From positions 13,626,790 through 13,690,789 of the forward strand of contig OZ026844.1 of NCBI GenBank assembly GCA_964023205.1: DNA of 64,000 nt. Direction: 5' to 3'. The translations under genes were made by a program, and so were the position numbers. Below are positions 46,757 to 57,757 of the stretch, piece by piece. Within the stretch, counting starts at the first letter, position 1, and each line of letters opens with the position of its first letter. This stretch comes from Lutraria lutraria. Lineage: Eukaryota > Mollusca > Bivalvia > Venerida > Mactridae. The notes under the pieces are model-generated. The model worked only from the letters and a program-made list of their open reading frames with translations. It was not told where the DNA came from and did not search any database.

Positions 46757-47665
46757 CCAGAAATGTGTCTGTGTCTGTAGGACACGGATGCCCCCGCCAT
46801 TTCACACTGGACACAGAAATGAGTGTTGTGTGGCAAAAATGTGAATACGACATAGAGCAGGTTGCTTGGGAATGCTGCCTATAGTGGGAGGTAAAGATCA
46901 CCTAAGGGTGGTAAACACACAAATACATTATTTCAATGTAAGGAATGAACGTAAGTGTCCATTGTGACCTTGACCTTTGAGTAAGCAACACAGTTTTGGG
47001 CATGACACGTCGCCTTAATATGATGAACATTTGTGCCAATTTATTTCAAAATCCCATCATGCATGACAAAGTTATAAGCCGGACATGAACATACACTTTC
47101 ACTATACCCATAATAATATGCACAAACTTTTAACATCCACTGTGACCTTGACCTTTGAGCAAGTGACGCAGTTGATGCGCAAGACACCTTGTCTTGATAT
47201 GATGAACATTTGTGCCAAATTATTAAAATCCAATCATGCATGACTGAGTTATAAGCCGGACACGAACATATACATATAATGCTTTAAGTGTCCACTGTGA
47301 CCTTGACATTGAGCAAGTGATACAGTCGTTGCGCATGACACATCGTCTTGTTATGATGAATATTTGTAGCAATTTATTTTAAAATCCAATCATGCATGAC
47401 AGAGTTATAAGCCGAACACGAACATATAATGCTTTAAGTGTCCACTGTGACCATGACCTTTGAGCAAGCGACACAGTTTTAGCGCATGACACATCTTGTT
47501 ATGTCTTGTTATGCTGAACATTTGTGCCAAATTATTTAAAAATCCAATCATGCATGACAAAGTTATGAACCGGACACAAAAATCCGTAACTCACAAACAC
47601 ACACACACCGACAGACAGGGTAAACACTGTATGCCATCCCCCATTTCATGGTTGGGGCATAAAAA
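46757..47665 (+). repeat. Tandem-cored short element with TGACCTTGACCT monomers
   Basis: It opens 'ccagaaatgtgtctgtgtct' then 'gatgcccccgccatttcac' and ends 'catggttggggcataaaaa', giving short inverted ends (TGCCCC/GGGGCA). Four to five monomers of about 165 bp each contain TGTGACCTTGACCTTTGAG, 'tgatgaacatttgtgcca' and 'aatcatgcatgac.gagttat'. A 'cacacacaccgacagacagg' stretch precedes the right end. Confidence 0.8.
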
Positions 47666-47824
47666 CAGCAGTGATTAATGATTAATGCATGATTAATGAA
47701 AAAAGTAATCAATTGATAATCATGATGATCAACGATTATGACTACCCCATGTCTGATGCACATTGTTTCCAAAAACGTATGTAAATATCCGAGGTTTGCC
47801 GAACGATTGATGAATTAAACTTAA

Positions 47825-48650
47825 AACAAGAGGGCCAAGATGGCCCTATATCGCTCACATAACAATCACTGTTCACTCATTAAAACATTGTTTTGAACTG
47901 GTGACATAGTTTTTTACTCTAGATGACCCATGTTAGAACTTGTCCTACATATAAATAAGACAAACATTCTGACAAAATTTGGTGAAGATCCAATCAAAAC
48001 CATGAATACTACAGCATAGACATGGTTTTCCTAAGATTTGACTTGGTGACCCAGTTTTTGCCCCCAGCTTGTTCAACCTTGACCCACATATCATTGAGGC
48101 AAACATTCTGACAAGGTTTGGTGTAAATGTTCATTTTATGTCGAAATAAATCTATCTATAACACGTTTTTTCATAAGATTTGACCTAGCGACCTAGTTTT
48201 TTACCCAAGATGACCCATGTTCATACTCATCCAAGATATTATAAAGACAAACATTCTGACAAGGTTTCATGATGATCCAACAAAAACAGTGACTTCTAGA
48301 GTGTTCACAAGGTTTTCCAGCAATTTGCCCTAGTGACCTAGTTTTTGACCGGAAATGACCCATTATCAAATTTGACCTACATATTATTAAAATAAACATT
48401 CTGACAAAGTTTAATGAAGATCTGATCAAAACAGTGATTTCTAAAGTGTTCACAAGGTTTTCCCTTATTTGGCCCTGGTGACCTAGTTTTTTACCCTAAA
48501 TGGCCCAATATAGAACTCGGCCGAGATTTTGTTGATATTAAAGTTCTGACCCAGTTTTGCTAAAATTGAGCTAAAAATGTGGCCCCTGGTGTTCACAAGG
48601 TAAAGTTTGATGACGCCGGTTGGAGACTGATCAGAAAAGCTTTAAAAGGA
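47825..48650 (+). repeat. Type A dispersed repeat, copy 5 (3'-truncated)
   Basis: Standard start AACAAGAGGGCCAAGATGGC and about six monomers, several shortened. After 'gtttgatgacgccgg' (48605-48620) the usual 3' hairpin end is missing and the sequence diverges into 'ttggagactgatcagaaaag'. The minus-strand frame at 48193-48453 is a monomer artefact. Confidence 0.82.
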
Positions 48651-48685
48651 CGAAGAAGATATTATTTTATTGTTTTCATATTTTA

Positions 48686-50437
48686 CAAGGGGTGTCCCAG
48701 AAGTTTGTGGACTTTTTCCGTATCTCGTTTATTTGTCAGTAGATTTGGCTGTTTTTTATACATATCTAAATCAAAATCCATCAACAATGTTTTTAAAATT
48801 TGTCTATTGTTGCCAAGACGTGTTTCCATAGGAATCGATGAAGTAGATACCTGCGCACGGGAAAATCGTTTCCATTGTACAAAACGATGTGTTAATTTAA
48901 GATACAAAATCATTTAGTTCCTCATATCATATGAGTGCGCAATTTGGTCTGCTGTAAGCGTTACGACATGACGTCATATCCTGTCAGTTGTTGTTTCGTA
49001 ACATTTTTCTGAGCAGTAAAAAAACAACAAGAGTGGAACTACTGAGGGAAATATCATCACGACGTCAACTGGCGACGTGAAATTACGGGCGGTGATACAG
49101 TTTTGCGTGTTGCTGGAGAAAACTCCTACACAGAAGCATAAGATGATTAAGGAGTCTGGTCACTCGAAATGCAGTCCATCATTAGTATTTAAATGGCACA
49201 AACGATTTAAAGAAGGTCGGGAGTCGATGGGAGATGATGAACGTTGTGGACGATCTCTAAGTGTTAGGTCGACATTGGTAACAAGGTTAAAGACCTGATT
49301 TACAAAGACAGGCGATTTACAGTACGGAATTTATCTTCAGAGTTGAACATATCGAAAAACACAGTGCACAGAATATTGAAACATGATCTACATATGAAAA
49401 AAGTTAGTGCAAGGTGGATGCCGAAGCTGTCGGACAATCAAAAGGCCCAACGCGTGTCATGTTCTGAAGAGTTTATTTATCATTACGAGGCCGAAGGAGA
49501 TGCATTTTTCGATCGCATCTTCACACAGGATGAGACATGGTTATGGCATTATGATCCGGAAACAAAGGCACAATGTCCGTGTGGAAGACACCCAGTACTC
49601 CACCACCAAAGAAAGCTCGAGTCACGAAGGATGGCTGCAAACACATGTTTGTGATTTTCATGGATAGGCGTGGGATGCTTCTCATTCACCAGGTGCCCAA
49701 CAACAGACTGTAAACACCGCCTACTATTCAAAGGTAAGCATGTTTATAAATAACAGATATCTATATTTTACCTATTGATATTTAATTATCACAGTATAGA
49801 TGTTTAATAATATGCAATCTAAGTTGTAAGTAAGTTAAAGTCTAAACATTTCGTTTTGTTTTCTTATATCGGTACAAATTGTCTATTTTCAGATTCTACA
49901 CAGAGACCTGATGCATGCACTAAGAAAGAAGAGACCAGATGTTAATCCAGAAGACATTATCCTGCACCAAGCTAACGCACCGGCCCATACAGCATCTGCC
50001 ACACAACTTGAGATCGATATTCATGGATTTCAAAGATTGAGACATCCGCCTTACAGTCCTGACTTGGCTAAACAGTGCAGATGAGCTTGTGCTCGAGACC
50101 CCAGAGAAAAGTGTCATCATTCGACCGCCAATGGTACAGGGACACATACAGCAAGTGGGTAACGCGTCATATGAAGTGCATAAGAATAGGTGGGGACTAT
50201 ATTGAAAAGGTTTGATGAGTGATTCAGCGCGACATCAGACTGTGCTGCGTGCGCCAAGTGGCAGTAAGTGACCTTGTGAAAACTTTTGTAAAAATATATG
50301 TCTAATGTATATCTTAGTGATTTTTTATCATTACGCTAAGGATACATCAAATTTATGACGAAAGTGATAATTTTGTCTCTAACTGATCCATCGTTTCAGT
50401 TATGAATCAAGTCCACAAACTTCTGGGACACCCCTCG
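48686..50437 (+). mobile_element. mariner element (1.75 kb) with intron-like insertion
   Basis: The left end is CAAGGGGTGTCCCAGAAGTT, continuing 'tgtggact', and the right end is its inverse (AGTCCACAAACTTCTGGGAC then ACCCCTCG). TA is duplicated at 48684-48685 and 50438-50439. It is longer than a usual mariner because of long untranslated flanks and a 159-bp insertion in the gene. Confidence 0.9.
49020..50215 (+). pseudogene. mariner transposase pseudogene
   Basis: The helix-turn-helix N-terminus lies at 49077-49290 (AVIQFCVLLEKTPTQKHKMI, FKWHKRFKEGRESMGDDERC). A frameshift follows, then NISKNTVHRILKHDLHMKKV (second helix-turn-helix) and SARWMPKLSDNQKAQRV. FTQDETWLWHYDPETKAQ gives the first catalytic aspartate. 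After another shift comes VPNNR then VNTAYYSK, a GT-AG interval at 49734-49892, and ILHRDLMHALRKKRPDVNPE. The second catalytic site reads HQANAPAH where the family has HQDNAPAH, so the aspartate is replaced by alanine. A frameshift precedes the third. The end FDRQWYRDTYSKWVTRHMKC then IRIGGDYIEKV and TGA at 50213 is well kept. Inactive. Confidence 0.88.
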
Positions 50438-50499
50438 TACATGGTGAAAGAAATTAAATTTTCAAAACGAATGCAATGAGTACAAATTTGATCACAGCT

Positions 50500-50699
50500 T
50501 AAAATGAAATTGAATTTTTTGAAGAGCTTTGAAATGGGACCACTCAAGGATTATTTCAGCATATCTTAGTTGCAATTGGCATAGTGATGTAGGAGGAGAT
50601 GTTGTTTAAAGTAAATACAGACACCACATCATGACATATGACGGGCGCAGAGTGATCACAAAAGCTCACCTTGAGCACAACAAATTCTGGTGAGCTAAT
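50500..50699 (+). repeat. Type B repeat, 3' fragment
   Basis: It matches the last 200 bp of the type B repeat: 'gaaatgggaccactcaagga', 'gtaggaggagatgttgttta', 'cgcagagtgatcacaaaagc', and the end 'ttctggtgagctaa'. The tandem core is missing. It follows the mariner directly, so the 5' part may have been lost before or by that insertion. Confidence 0.75.
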
Positions 50700-51913
50700 T
50701 AAGCAAGGTCAGAGTTTATTAATGAATAGGTTAGTTTGATAGTTTATTCATCAAGACAAAATGTCTTTAAAATTATTTATCTAATTAAACTATCAAATAA
50801 ACACAAAATTAACAAGGGCCATCCTTATAAAAATATTTGTTTGCAGTAACCTGATTTCTTTCTGATGCAAGTGCAAAATCAGCAATCCATTACCGATTTC
50901 AGATGACAAAACCCCATACACTGGTTTTAAATCAAATGTGTTTATTGAATGTGGATTCTTGTTAGCTCTATCCAGTCATACTGGTAGTCACAATGGGATT
51001 CCAACATCTACAACAAACTTCATTTCACCAAACCAACCCGTAGCAAATAGCACCGCACTCACATGCCCATTCATCAATGAGAGGTTATACCATATAGATA
51101 CAGAATTTGGTCATTCACTCAACCCATTCCTGGCCTTTCACTAGTGATGATTCGCCAGAATGTGTCTGTGCATTGTACCACATTCTATCAAACCTTTTCT
51201 CATAGACTGGATCAGCCAATCCATATCAGACACACTGACGTCTAAAACATGAAGATTCAAACTATTGTCAGACTCAAAATAATTATCAATAATTACAAAA
51301 AGGAATTCGGACCATATGAAGGTCATATTGTGCACAACCGTTTTGGGTATAATGATGTGATGGATTTAAAAATGTGTCATGGCAAGAATTGACATCTTTT
51401 GTCTCAATTTCTATTTCTAAATTGTCACTTTTTCACGTAGTCACTGGATACAAGTTACCAAGGCGACTCTAATCAGTGCATACGGAGCACTTTGAATTTT
51501 TACAATTTAGTGGATTCAATTTGTTGCAATCTTTGTGCTGTAATTTGTACAAAAACGCACAGAAGTGTACAGAGTGATGTTGGACGCCGCAACAAATGTT
51601 AGTGACGTTTGCTGCCAAATTTTGATGTCATTGCCCGCATAATAACAAAGTTATTGAGCATGGAAGAACTGTGCTTATTTGTATTCATTACAAAAACTTA
51701 AGTCGACATCAGAGCGTATGGAGCAGCGCGCTGCTACCAAGTACTGCATTAAGGCTGGGTGTACATTAAAGTTCATTTCAAGTGCTGAGAATTCCAAAAA
51801 AAATCTTTGATATTTTGTGATATTTTGATATTGGCTTTGAGAAATTAGCATGCAGTCCCTATAGTGGTATATTTAGTGGTCTTCCCAAAATTGAAATTAT
51901 ATCAGTTTAAAAG
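50700..51913. other. Unassigned sequence
   Basis: Opposing open frames at 50938-51144 (+) and 51141-51335 (-) have no domains. 'atagtttattcatcaagaca' near 50740 and 'tttaattaaactatcaaataaa' near 50785 form a weak inverted pair. I see no gene. Confidence 0.35.
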
Positions 51914-53060
51914 ACAAGAGGGCCAAGATATATCGCTCACATGACAATCACTGTTCACTCATTAAAACATTGTTTTGAACCGGTGACCTAGTTTTTGACC
52001 CCAGATGACCCATGAGAACTTGTCCTACATATAAATAAGACAAACATTCTGACAAAATTTGGTGAAGATCCAATCAAAACCATGAAAACTACAGCATAGA
52101 CAAGGTTTTCCTAAGATTTGACCTCGTGACCTAGTTTTTGACCCCAGACGACCTATGTTCGAATTTGTCTTACATATCATTAAGACAAACATTCTGACTA
52201 GGTTTGGTGAAGATACGATCAAAATTTGACATCTACAGTGTTAATAAGGTTTTCCTAAGATTTGACCTTGTGACCTGGTTTTTGACCCTAGGTGACCCAT
52301 ATTTGAACTTGTCCTTAATATCATTAAGACAAACAATCTGACATGGTTTGGCCAAAATCCAATTAAAACCATGACATTTAGAGCTTTTTACCTAAGATTT
52401 GACCTGGTGACCCAGTTTTTGACCCCGGTTGACCCATGTTCTACCTTGACCCACATATCATTGAGGCAAACATTCTGACAAGGTTTGGTGAAGATCCAAT
52501 TAAAACTGTGACATCTACAGTGTTAACAAAGTTTTCCTAAGATTTGACCTAGCGACCTAGTTTTTGACCCAAGATGACCCATGTTCGAACTCGTCCAAGA
52601 TATTATGAAGACAAACATTCTGACAAGGTTTCATGATCATCCAATCAAAACAGTGACTTCTAGAGTGTTCACAAGGTTTTCCAGCAATTTGCCCTAGTGA
52701 CCTAGTTTTTCACCGGAAATGACCCATTATCAAACTTGACCTACATATTATTAAAATAAGCATTCTGACAAAGTTTCATGAAGATCCAGTCAAAACAGTG
52801 ATTTCTAAAGTGTTCACAAGGTTTTCCCTTATTTGGCCCTGGTGACCTAGTTTTTTACCCCAAATGGCCCATATCGAACTCGTTCGAGATTTTGTTGATA
52901 TTAACGTTCTGACCCAGTTTTGCTAAAATTGAGCTAAAAATGTGGCCCCTAGTGTGGTCACAACATAAAGTTTGACGACGCACACCGCACGACGCTGGAC
53001 ACCGGACGGAGAGTGATCCTAATAGCTCACTTTGTCACTTTGTGACATGTGAGCTAAAAA
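51914..53060 (+). repeat. Type A dispersed repeat, copy 6
   Basis: It starts ACAAGAGGGCCAAGATATAT, so the second arm of the 5' hairpin (TGGCCC) is deleted. It continues with CGCTCACATGACA, eight to nine monomers and a complete 3' end GTGACATGTGAGCTAAAAA. Confidence 0.85.
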
Positions 53061-53372
53061 CAATTAATTTAATTGAGGAAATTAGAATGGCCGTGCGCAG
53101 TTTTGCTAGAACATGTGACAATTATAAGCTGGTATAATGATAAATTCTCTATATGGGTGGCAAGACACAGAAAATGCATAACATTTGAGGGCAAGTACTT
53201 CGAGAAAGGTCTTGAAGTCAATATGAAGCATGTTGAAGTGCTCCGTAGATCTATTATGTAATCTCGTTCAGAAACAAATCATGTACATGTATATATTTAC
53301 CACTGATCACTTACTTTGCTTGTTTGACTTTATTACTATGTATGTATTTCATGCCAATAAATATGTTATGTT
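53061..53372 (+). mobile_element. LINE 3' end, same family as 30420-30905
   Basis: The last 110 bp ('ctcgttcagaaacaaatcat' to 'catgccaataaat') match the 3' tail at 30785-30895. It ends in a 'atgttatgtt' tail repeat. A plus-strand frame (53073-53261) reads CKLVY-like then WVARHRKCITFEGKYFEKGL. It may be the tail of a captured or non-LTR frame, but no motif decides this. Confidence 0.55.
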
Positions 53373-53732
53373 ATGTTAAATGTCAATATGTGCGTTTGAT
53401 CTGTACATTGTATATTTTTTATCTATCAATATTTCGCTTTGATATTTGGCATGTATTTTGTCAATATGTTACATAACATGTACATAAAATTTTGGTGTAA
53501 AAAATATCTGATTAGTCTCATTAGTAAAACTGTCCATGAACTTTTCGGATGACCCTTGTACAATTAACTGTGATACTTTTTTATACACTACCTTTGAACT
53601 ATAATAGTATGATACAACGTTAATGAGATTATTCTCACACAATTTTATTTTGATACTACAAGTCCACTGTTGCCAATTTATATCAGTTATCCATCATTCT
53701 TATTAATATTAATATATTATCTTTTTTACATA

Positions 53733-54650
53733 CAGTAAAACCTCGATTATCCGAACACCGACTATCCGAATACCCGGTATTATCTGAATAAAATGTACGG
53801 TTTCGATTACTTCTCTATATATTTCAAGTACAACAAACCCTGGTTATACGAATACATTATTTGGTCCCTAAAGTTACGAATGCGCGTATTTTCACACCTA
53901 TTATTCGAAATCATCAATTGATAACGATTGAGAATTAAATGTCATGTGACAAACAATTTGTAACATCAATTCATACACGAAGCGTGTCAACAGTTTAATT
54001 ATCGTTAATTGACCATATTGTTTGTTACGATTTTATACTAATCGCGACGAATATTTCACTAAGATCTCGGGTATAATAAGTTAATACGCGTGCCTACCTA
54101 TTGATCAGTATGAAATTATTTGCATTTCAGCGTCATTCAAAATTTAAAAAACTGATTTGAACACAGTTATACAAAACTAACTAGAATATGATGATTTAGC
54201 GGAAAAATGTAACAAACATAAAAACATCACGTCTTCGATTCTTTAATTGCTTTAGAATGTGACGATAGCGATGCCTAATCGATCGTTAGAATGTGAAGTG
54301 AGAATGACGTATTATTGCGTCGGATTGTGTTCTGCATAATCCATAAATGGGCGGGTATTTATTTAACAAGAATTATTGTTTCATTTGTTAACTCATATAC
54401 ATTAATAAAACAAGGATAAATTAAATTGATCATAAATAATAAGTTTTCGTTATATATTTTACTTTATTCTTATTATCACACATGTGACGTCATGTTTGCA
54501 TACAAGAGTTAACTCCCTTGCAATATACGGACAGTACGGAATTTATCGTTTCCAGCCAGTACACCGTACTGAAATGGATTATTCGAAACAATGGATTATC
54601 CGAATGATTTTTTAGGGCCCAACGACATTCGAATAATCAGGGTTTTACTG
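53733..54650. mobile_element. pogo/Tigger-type non-autonomous element with TA duplication
   Basis: The left end is CAGTAAAACCTCGATTATCC and the right end its inverse (GAATAATCAGGGTTTTACTG). TA is duplicated exactly (53731-53732, 54651-54652). 'tatccgaat' and 'attcgaa' motifs cluster near both ends. No transposase is present. Confidence 0.88.
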
Positions 54651-54785
54651 TAGATATATTTGTCACTAATGCTTGCCCTACATGACCACAGTCAATTAAT
54701 TAACCATAAAAAACTTGAAATATAAATTGAGTTACATGTATCATTCAAGCATCAAGTAATGGTGTTAATGCATTTATTGTGTACC

Positions 54786-55485
54786 ATCCATATAATTGAT
54801 AAACTGTCATTTCTAGAAATATAATAAAACCAAAAGTAACCATACCATACCAAATCAGTTCTCATCAAAAATTTCCATTGCTCCACACTAATTGTAATGG
54901 TCCCATGTTTGTACTATCTACAATTAAAGAGTACATGAAAGATAAAAATTTGCCGTAAAGCGTCAGCTTAACCAACTGCCATTTCTAAAATGTTAATAAA
55001 CTCCAAAGTAAACGTAGCATGGCCAAGCCTTTTGTGGCACTGATTTCCATAGATGTCCATTCCTAGCATGTGCACTTTCCATGCTGCAGACCAAATAATG
55101 GTAGAGATATCGAAAATCAAAGACTTTCAGCAACTCTCGGAGAATTTTCACAGAAATGGTTATTTCTAGAATCTCAATCAAGTCAAAAGTAAGCAGAGCA
55201 TAGCAAATTCAACCTTGCCACCAACTTTTGTTCATGCCAACTACTTGTAAGTAAAGTTGCATTCATGTACCAACAACGCTTAAGGAGAAAATAAAAAATT
55301 TGATTTGTCAAAAAATCATGATGCATGGAAATTTTCTCACTAACTGTCATTTCTAGAGATATAATAAACCTAAAAGTAACCATACCATACCAAATCTGTT
55401 CTCATCACAGATTTCCATTGATCCACAATACTTGTATGTAATGGTCCCATGTTTGTACTATCTACAATTAAAGAGTACATGTATT
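54786..55485 (+). repeat. Tandem array, about 180-bp monomers, four copies
   Basis: Monomers begin 'aactgtcatttctagaaata' (54800, 54975, 55150 and 55335 approximately). They continue 'taataaa.c.aaaagtaacc' and 'ttccattgctccaca', and the first and last contain 'catgtttgtactatctacaa'. The first and fourth are the most alike. The middle two are diverged. Both minus-strand frames here are monomer artefacts. Confidence 0.75.
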
Positions 55486-55489
55486 TTAC

Positions 55490-55800
55490 CCGAGTCCTAC
55501 AATCTAGTGCTCTATGCATACACGAGTGATTCCGGTCATGTTTTTTACACGTTCGTCAGGTGTTAATTATGTGTGTTTACAATTCACAATCTATGGAAAT
55601 CAAGAGTTTGACGTGTTAAACGGTCGCTTAATGAAAAGATCTGGCGGATTTTGTCGACATATTGGCGGTCGCTGGTCGCGTTGAGCAAAGGTCGCTTAAT
55701 CCATTAAAACTAAGTGCAAAAATGCTCGGGGGATTTTGAAGTGGTCACTTAAGAAAAAGGTCTCTTAATACACGTGGTTGCATGAGCAAGATTTACTGTA
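55490..55800. mobile_element. Right end of a TTTACTG-type element, left end not found
   Basis: The block ends 'gagcaagatttactgta', like other pogo-type ends here. 'ggtcgcttaa' variants occur four times just before it (55626-55770). The partner end starting CAGTAAAT was not found, so this is a truncated copy. Confidence 0.45.
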
Positions 55801-57136
55801 CAATGAAACGACACATTTAATTGGTTTCTATATTTAACTACAGCTAAACATAAATAACTCTTGATTTTCACTGTGAATACTTTGTACTCATTTTACTTTA
55901 GCAACAGTACATTACAATTTATAAAAAATATTGTGTAGGAAATGTTGTTTTAAGAACAAACAAAATTAATGGTAATTTTTTTAGAATACAATGCATCAAT
56001 GTAAAACTGCTGTTCTTATGGGAAACCAGTCCTCTTACACTTGATATGATATTGACCTCTCTCATTTAAGTTGTGGAAAAATTTCTGCACCTGACCTTTA
56101 GTTACAGCAAAAAAGTAAAAAAATAAAGAGAAAGCAAAGAATTAAGTTATTCTGCAGCATTTTAAAGAACAAGTGGCTTTGCCGAAGAACTGCAATGTAA
56201 TGCAAACGTATCATCGTCAAAGACCCTTCGACTTTAAATCAGACGGCTGAAGTATTGAAGGAATATATCCCGATACAACCAGTTTCCGGCACTAACCTGT
56301 TTCTGGCAGCCCTGGAAACGTTTTAGATTTTCTCAATCCTTACGTCACATCCGGGCCAAGTGCGCGTGTTTTGTTTACAAATTGTACTGTAAATCACAAA
56401 ACCTTTATTTGGCAAAATTGAGATTTGAAATGTTACTATTATTAAAAATATACTAACAATATGTTATTTTTCTCTGCTTTCACTATTCCCAAATTTTGTT
56501 CTTATAAAGTTCAATATGTTTACATAAAAACTGAATGCACACAATTCCATGCATGTTCGTCTGGTAAAGTAGGTCAACATGCAAATCCCGCCTACTTGAA
56601 TAATTTCTCTTGTATACTTATCAGAAAATATAACGAGGTGAATAAAGACTGGTGCCTTGTCAATGTTTTTGAAAACATTGTAACTAATTGGATCATAATT
56701 GATGTGTTGATGTTACAGTTACATAGGTTTTGTGTATATTTATCAGAGACATTTACATGAAAGAGGTTCATGCAGATCATTATAGTAAACTGTGCATGTT
56801 GCGATACATGTCAAAGCTGGGTCAACTTGGCTTTCTGCACTAATGTTAGGGTTATCATAACAGATGACACATTTGTTTCCCTTTACTGTAGTAAAGACAC
56901 CCCTTAAACGTTTGACCATTATAAAAATAATTTATATACATTATTGGTAGTTAAAAGTGTTAGAAACATTTGAAAATTTAGTTAACATTATTTTAGACTG
57001 CTCCAGTATAAATGCACCGCACATTTTTTTTACCAGTGTACTTTTACTCGGTTGCCCGGAAATAGGTTGGATAACTTTCCTTGGATGCAAATTAGGTCGG
57101 CCATATTTGAAGCGCATATTTAAAACAAAAGACGAG
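55801..57136. other. Unassigned AT-rich sequence
   Basis: No recognisable gene or repeat. Open frames at 56461-56760 (+) and 56941-57183 (-) carry no motif. Confidence 0.35.
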
Positions 57137-57585
57137 ATAGGGTAATTCGCCCTAATTCGATTTCGCCCCTGAGTCGAACACATTTAGCATCATTTTTCCA
57201 TGATTTTCGCTACGTGTAACACATTTTCTGCATTATAAACCTGTATGATCTCCTTTCCACTGCATACAAACACCGTTTGCATAGATTTGGCGATTTTCGA
57301 TCTCGGTCACCGGAATGCTTTTTTAGTATACGTGGCATCAACTTGTTGAAGCGGGAAATTTGAATTTTTACATAGTCAGAAAAAGTAAAGTGTAAGTTGA
57401 TATGGAAGATTTTTTACACTTTTTATCGAAGTTTTATGTAAACCATAATATTCTTAATCAAAGGAACAATATTTTACTAAAAACTGGCAAACAAAGTTAA
57501 GTTAGTGTTTGATCTTGGGGAATTGGTCTTTGACACGAACAGAAAACGCCCTTAAGACGAACAGGTGTTCGACTCAAAGGCAGTT
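57137..57585. mobile_element. Possible miniature element with GAGTCGAACAC inverted motif
   Basis: 'cccctgagtcgaacacattt' at 57165 and its inverse 'aggtgttcgactcaaagg' at 57563 form an inverted pair. 'aattcgccctaattcga' and 'acgcccttaagacga' stand near it. Exact ends and a target duplication were not resolved. Confidence 0.4.
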
Positions 57586-57757
57586 ACAATTTTGCCATAC
57601 TTGCACATTAAATCAGATCACAGTAGAGAATTTGACACGCCTTTTTAGATCTATACACTGCATTGTTAAACAATAGTCCATATTAATATTTTTTGCAATT
57701 AATTAAATGTGCTGAAGGGTTTTGAAACATGACTCTTAAAAGTAATGTTTTTTTAGA

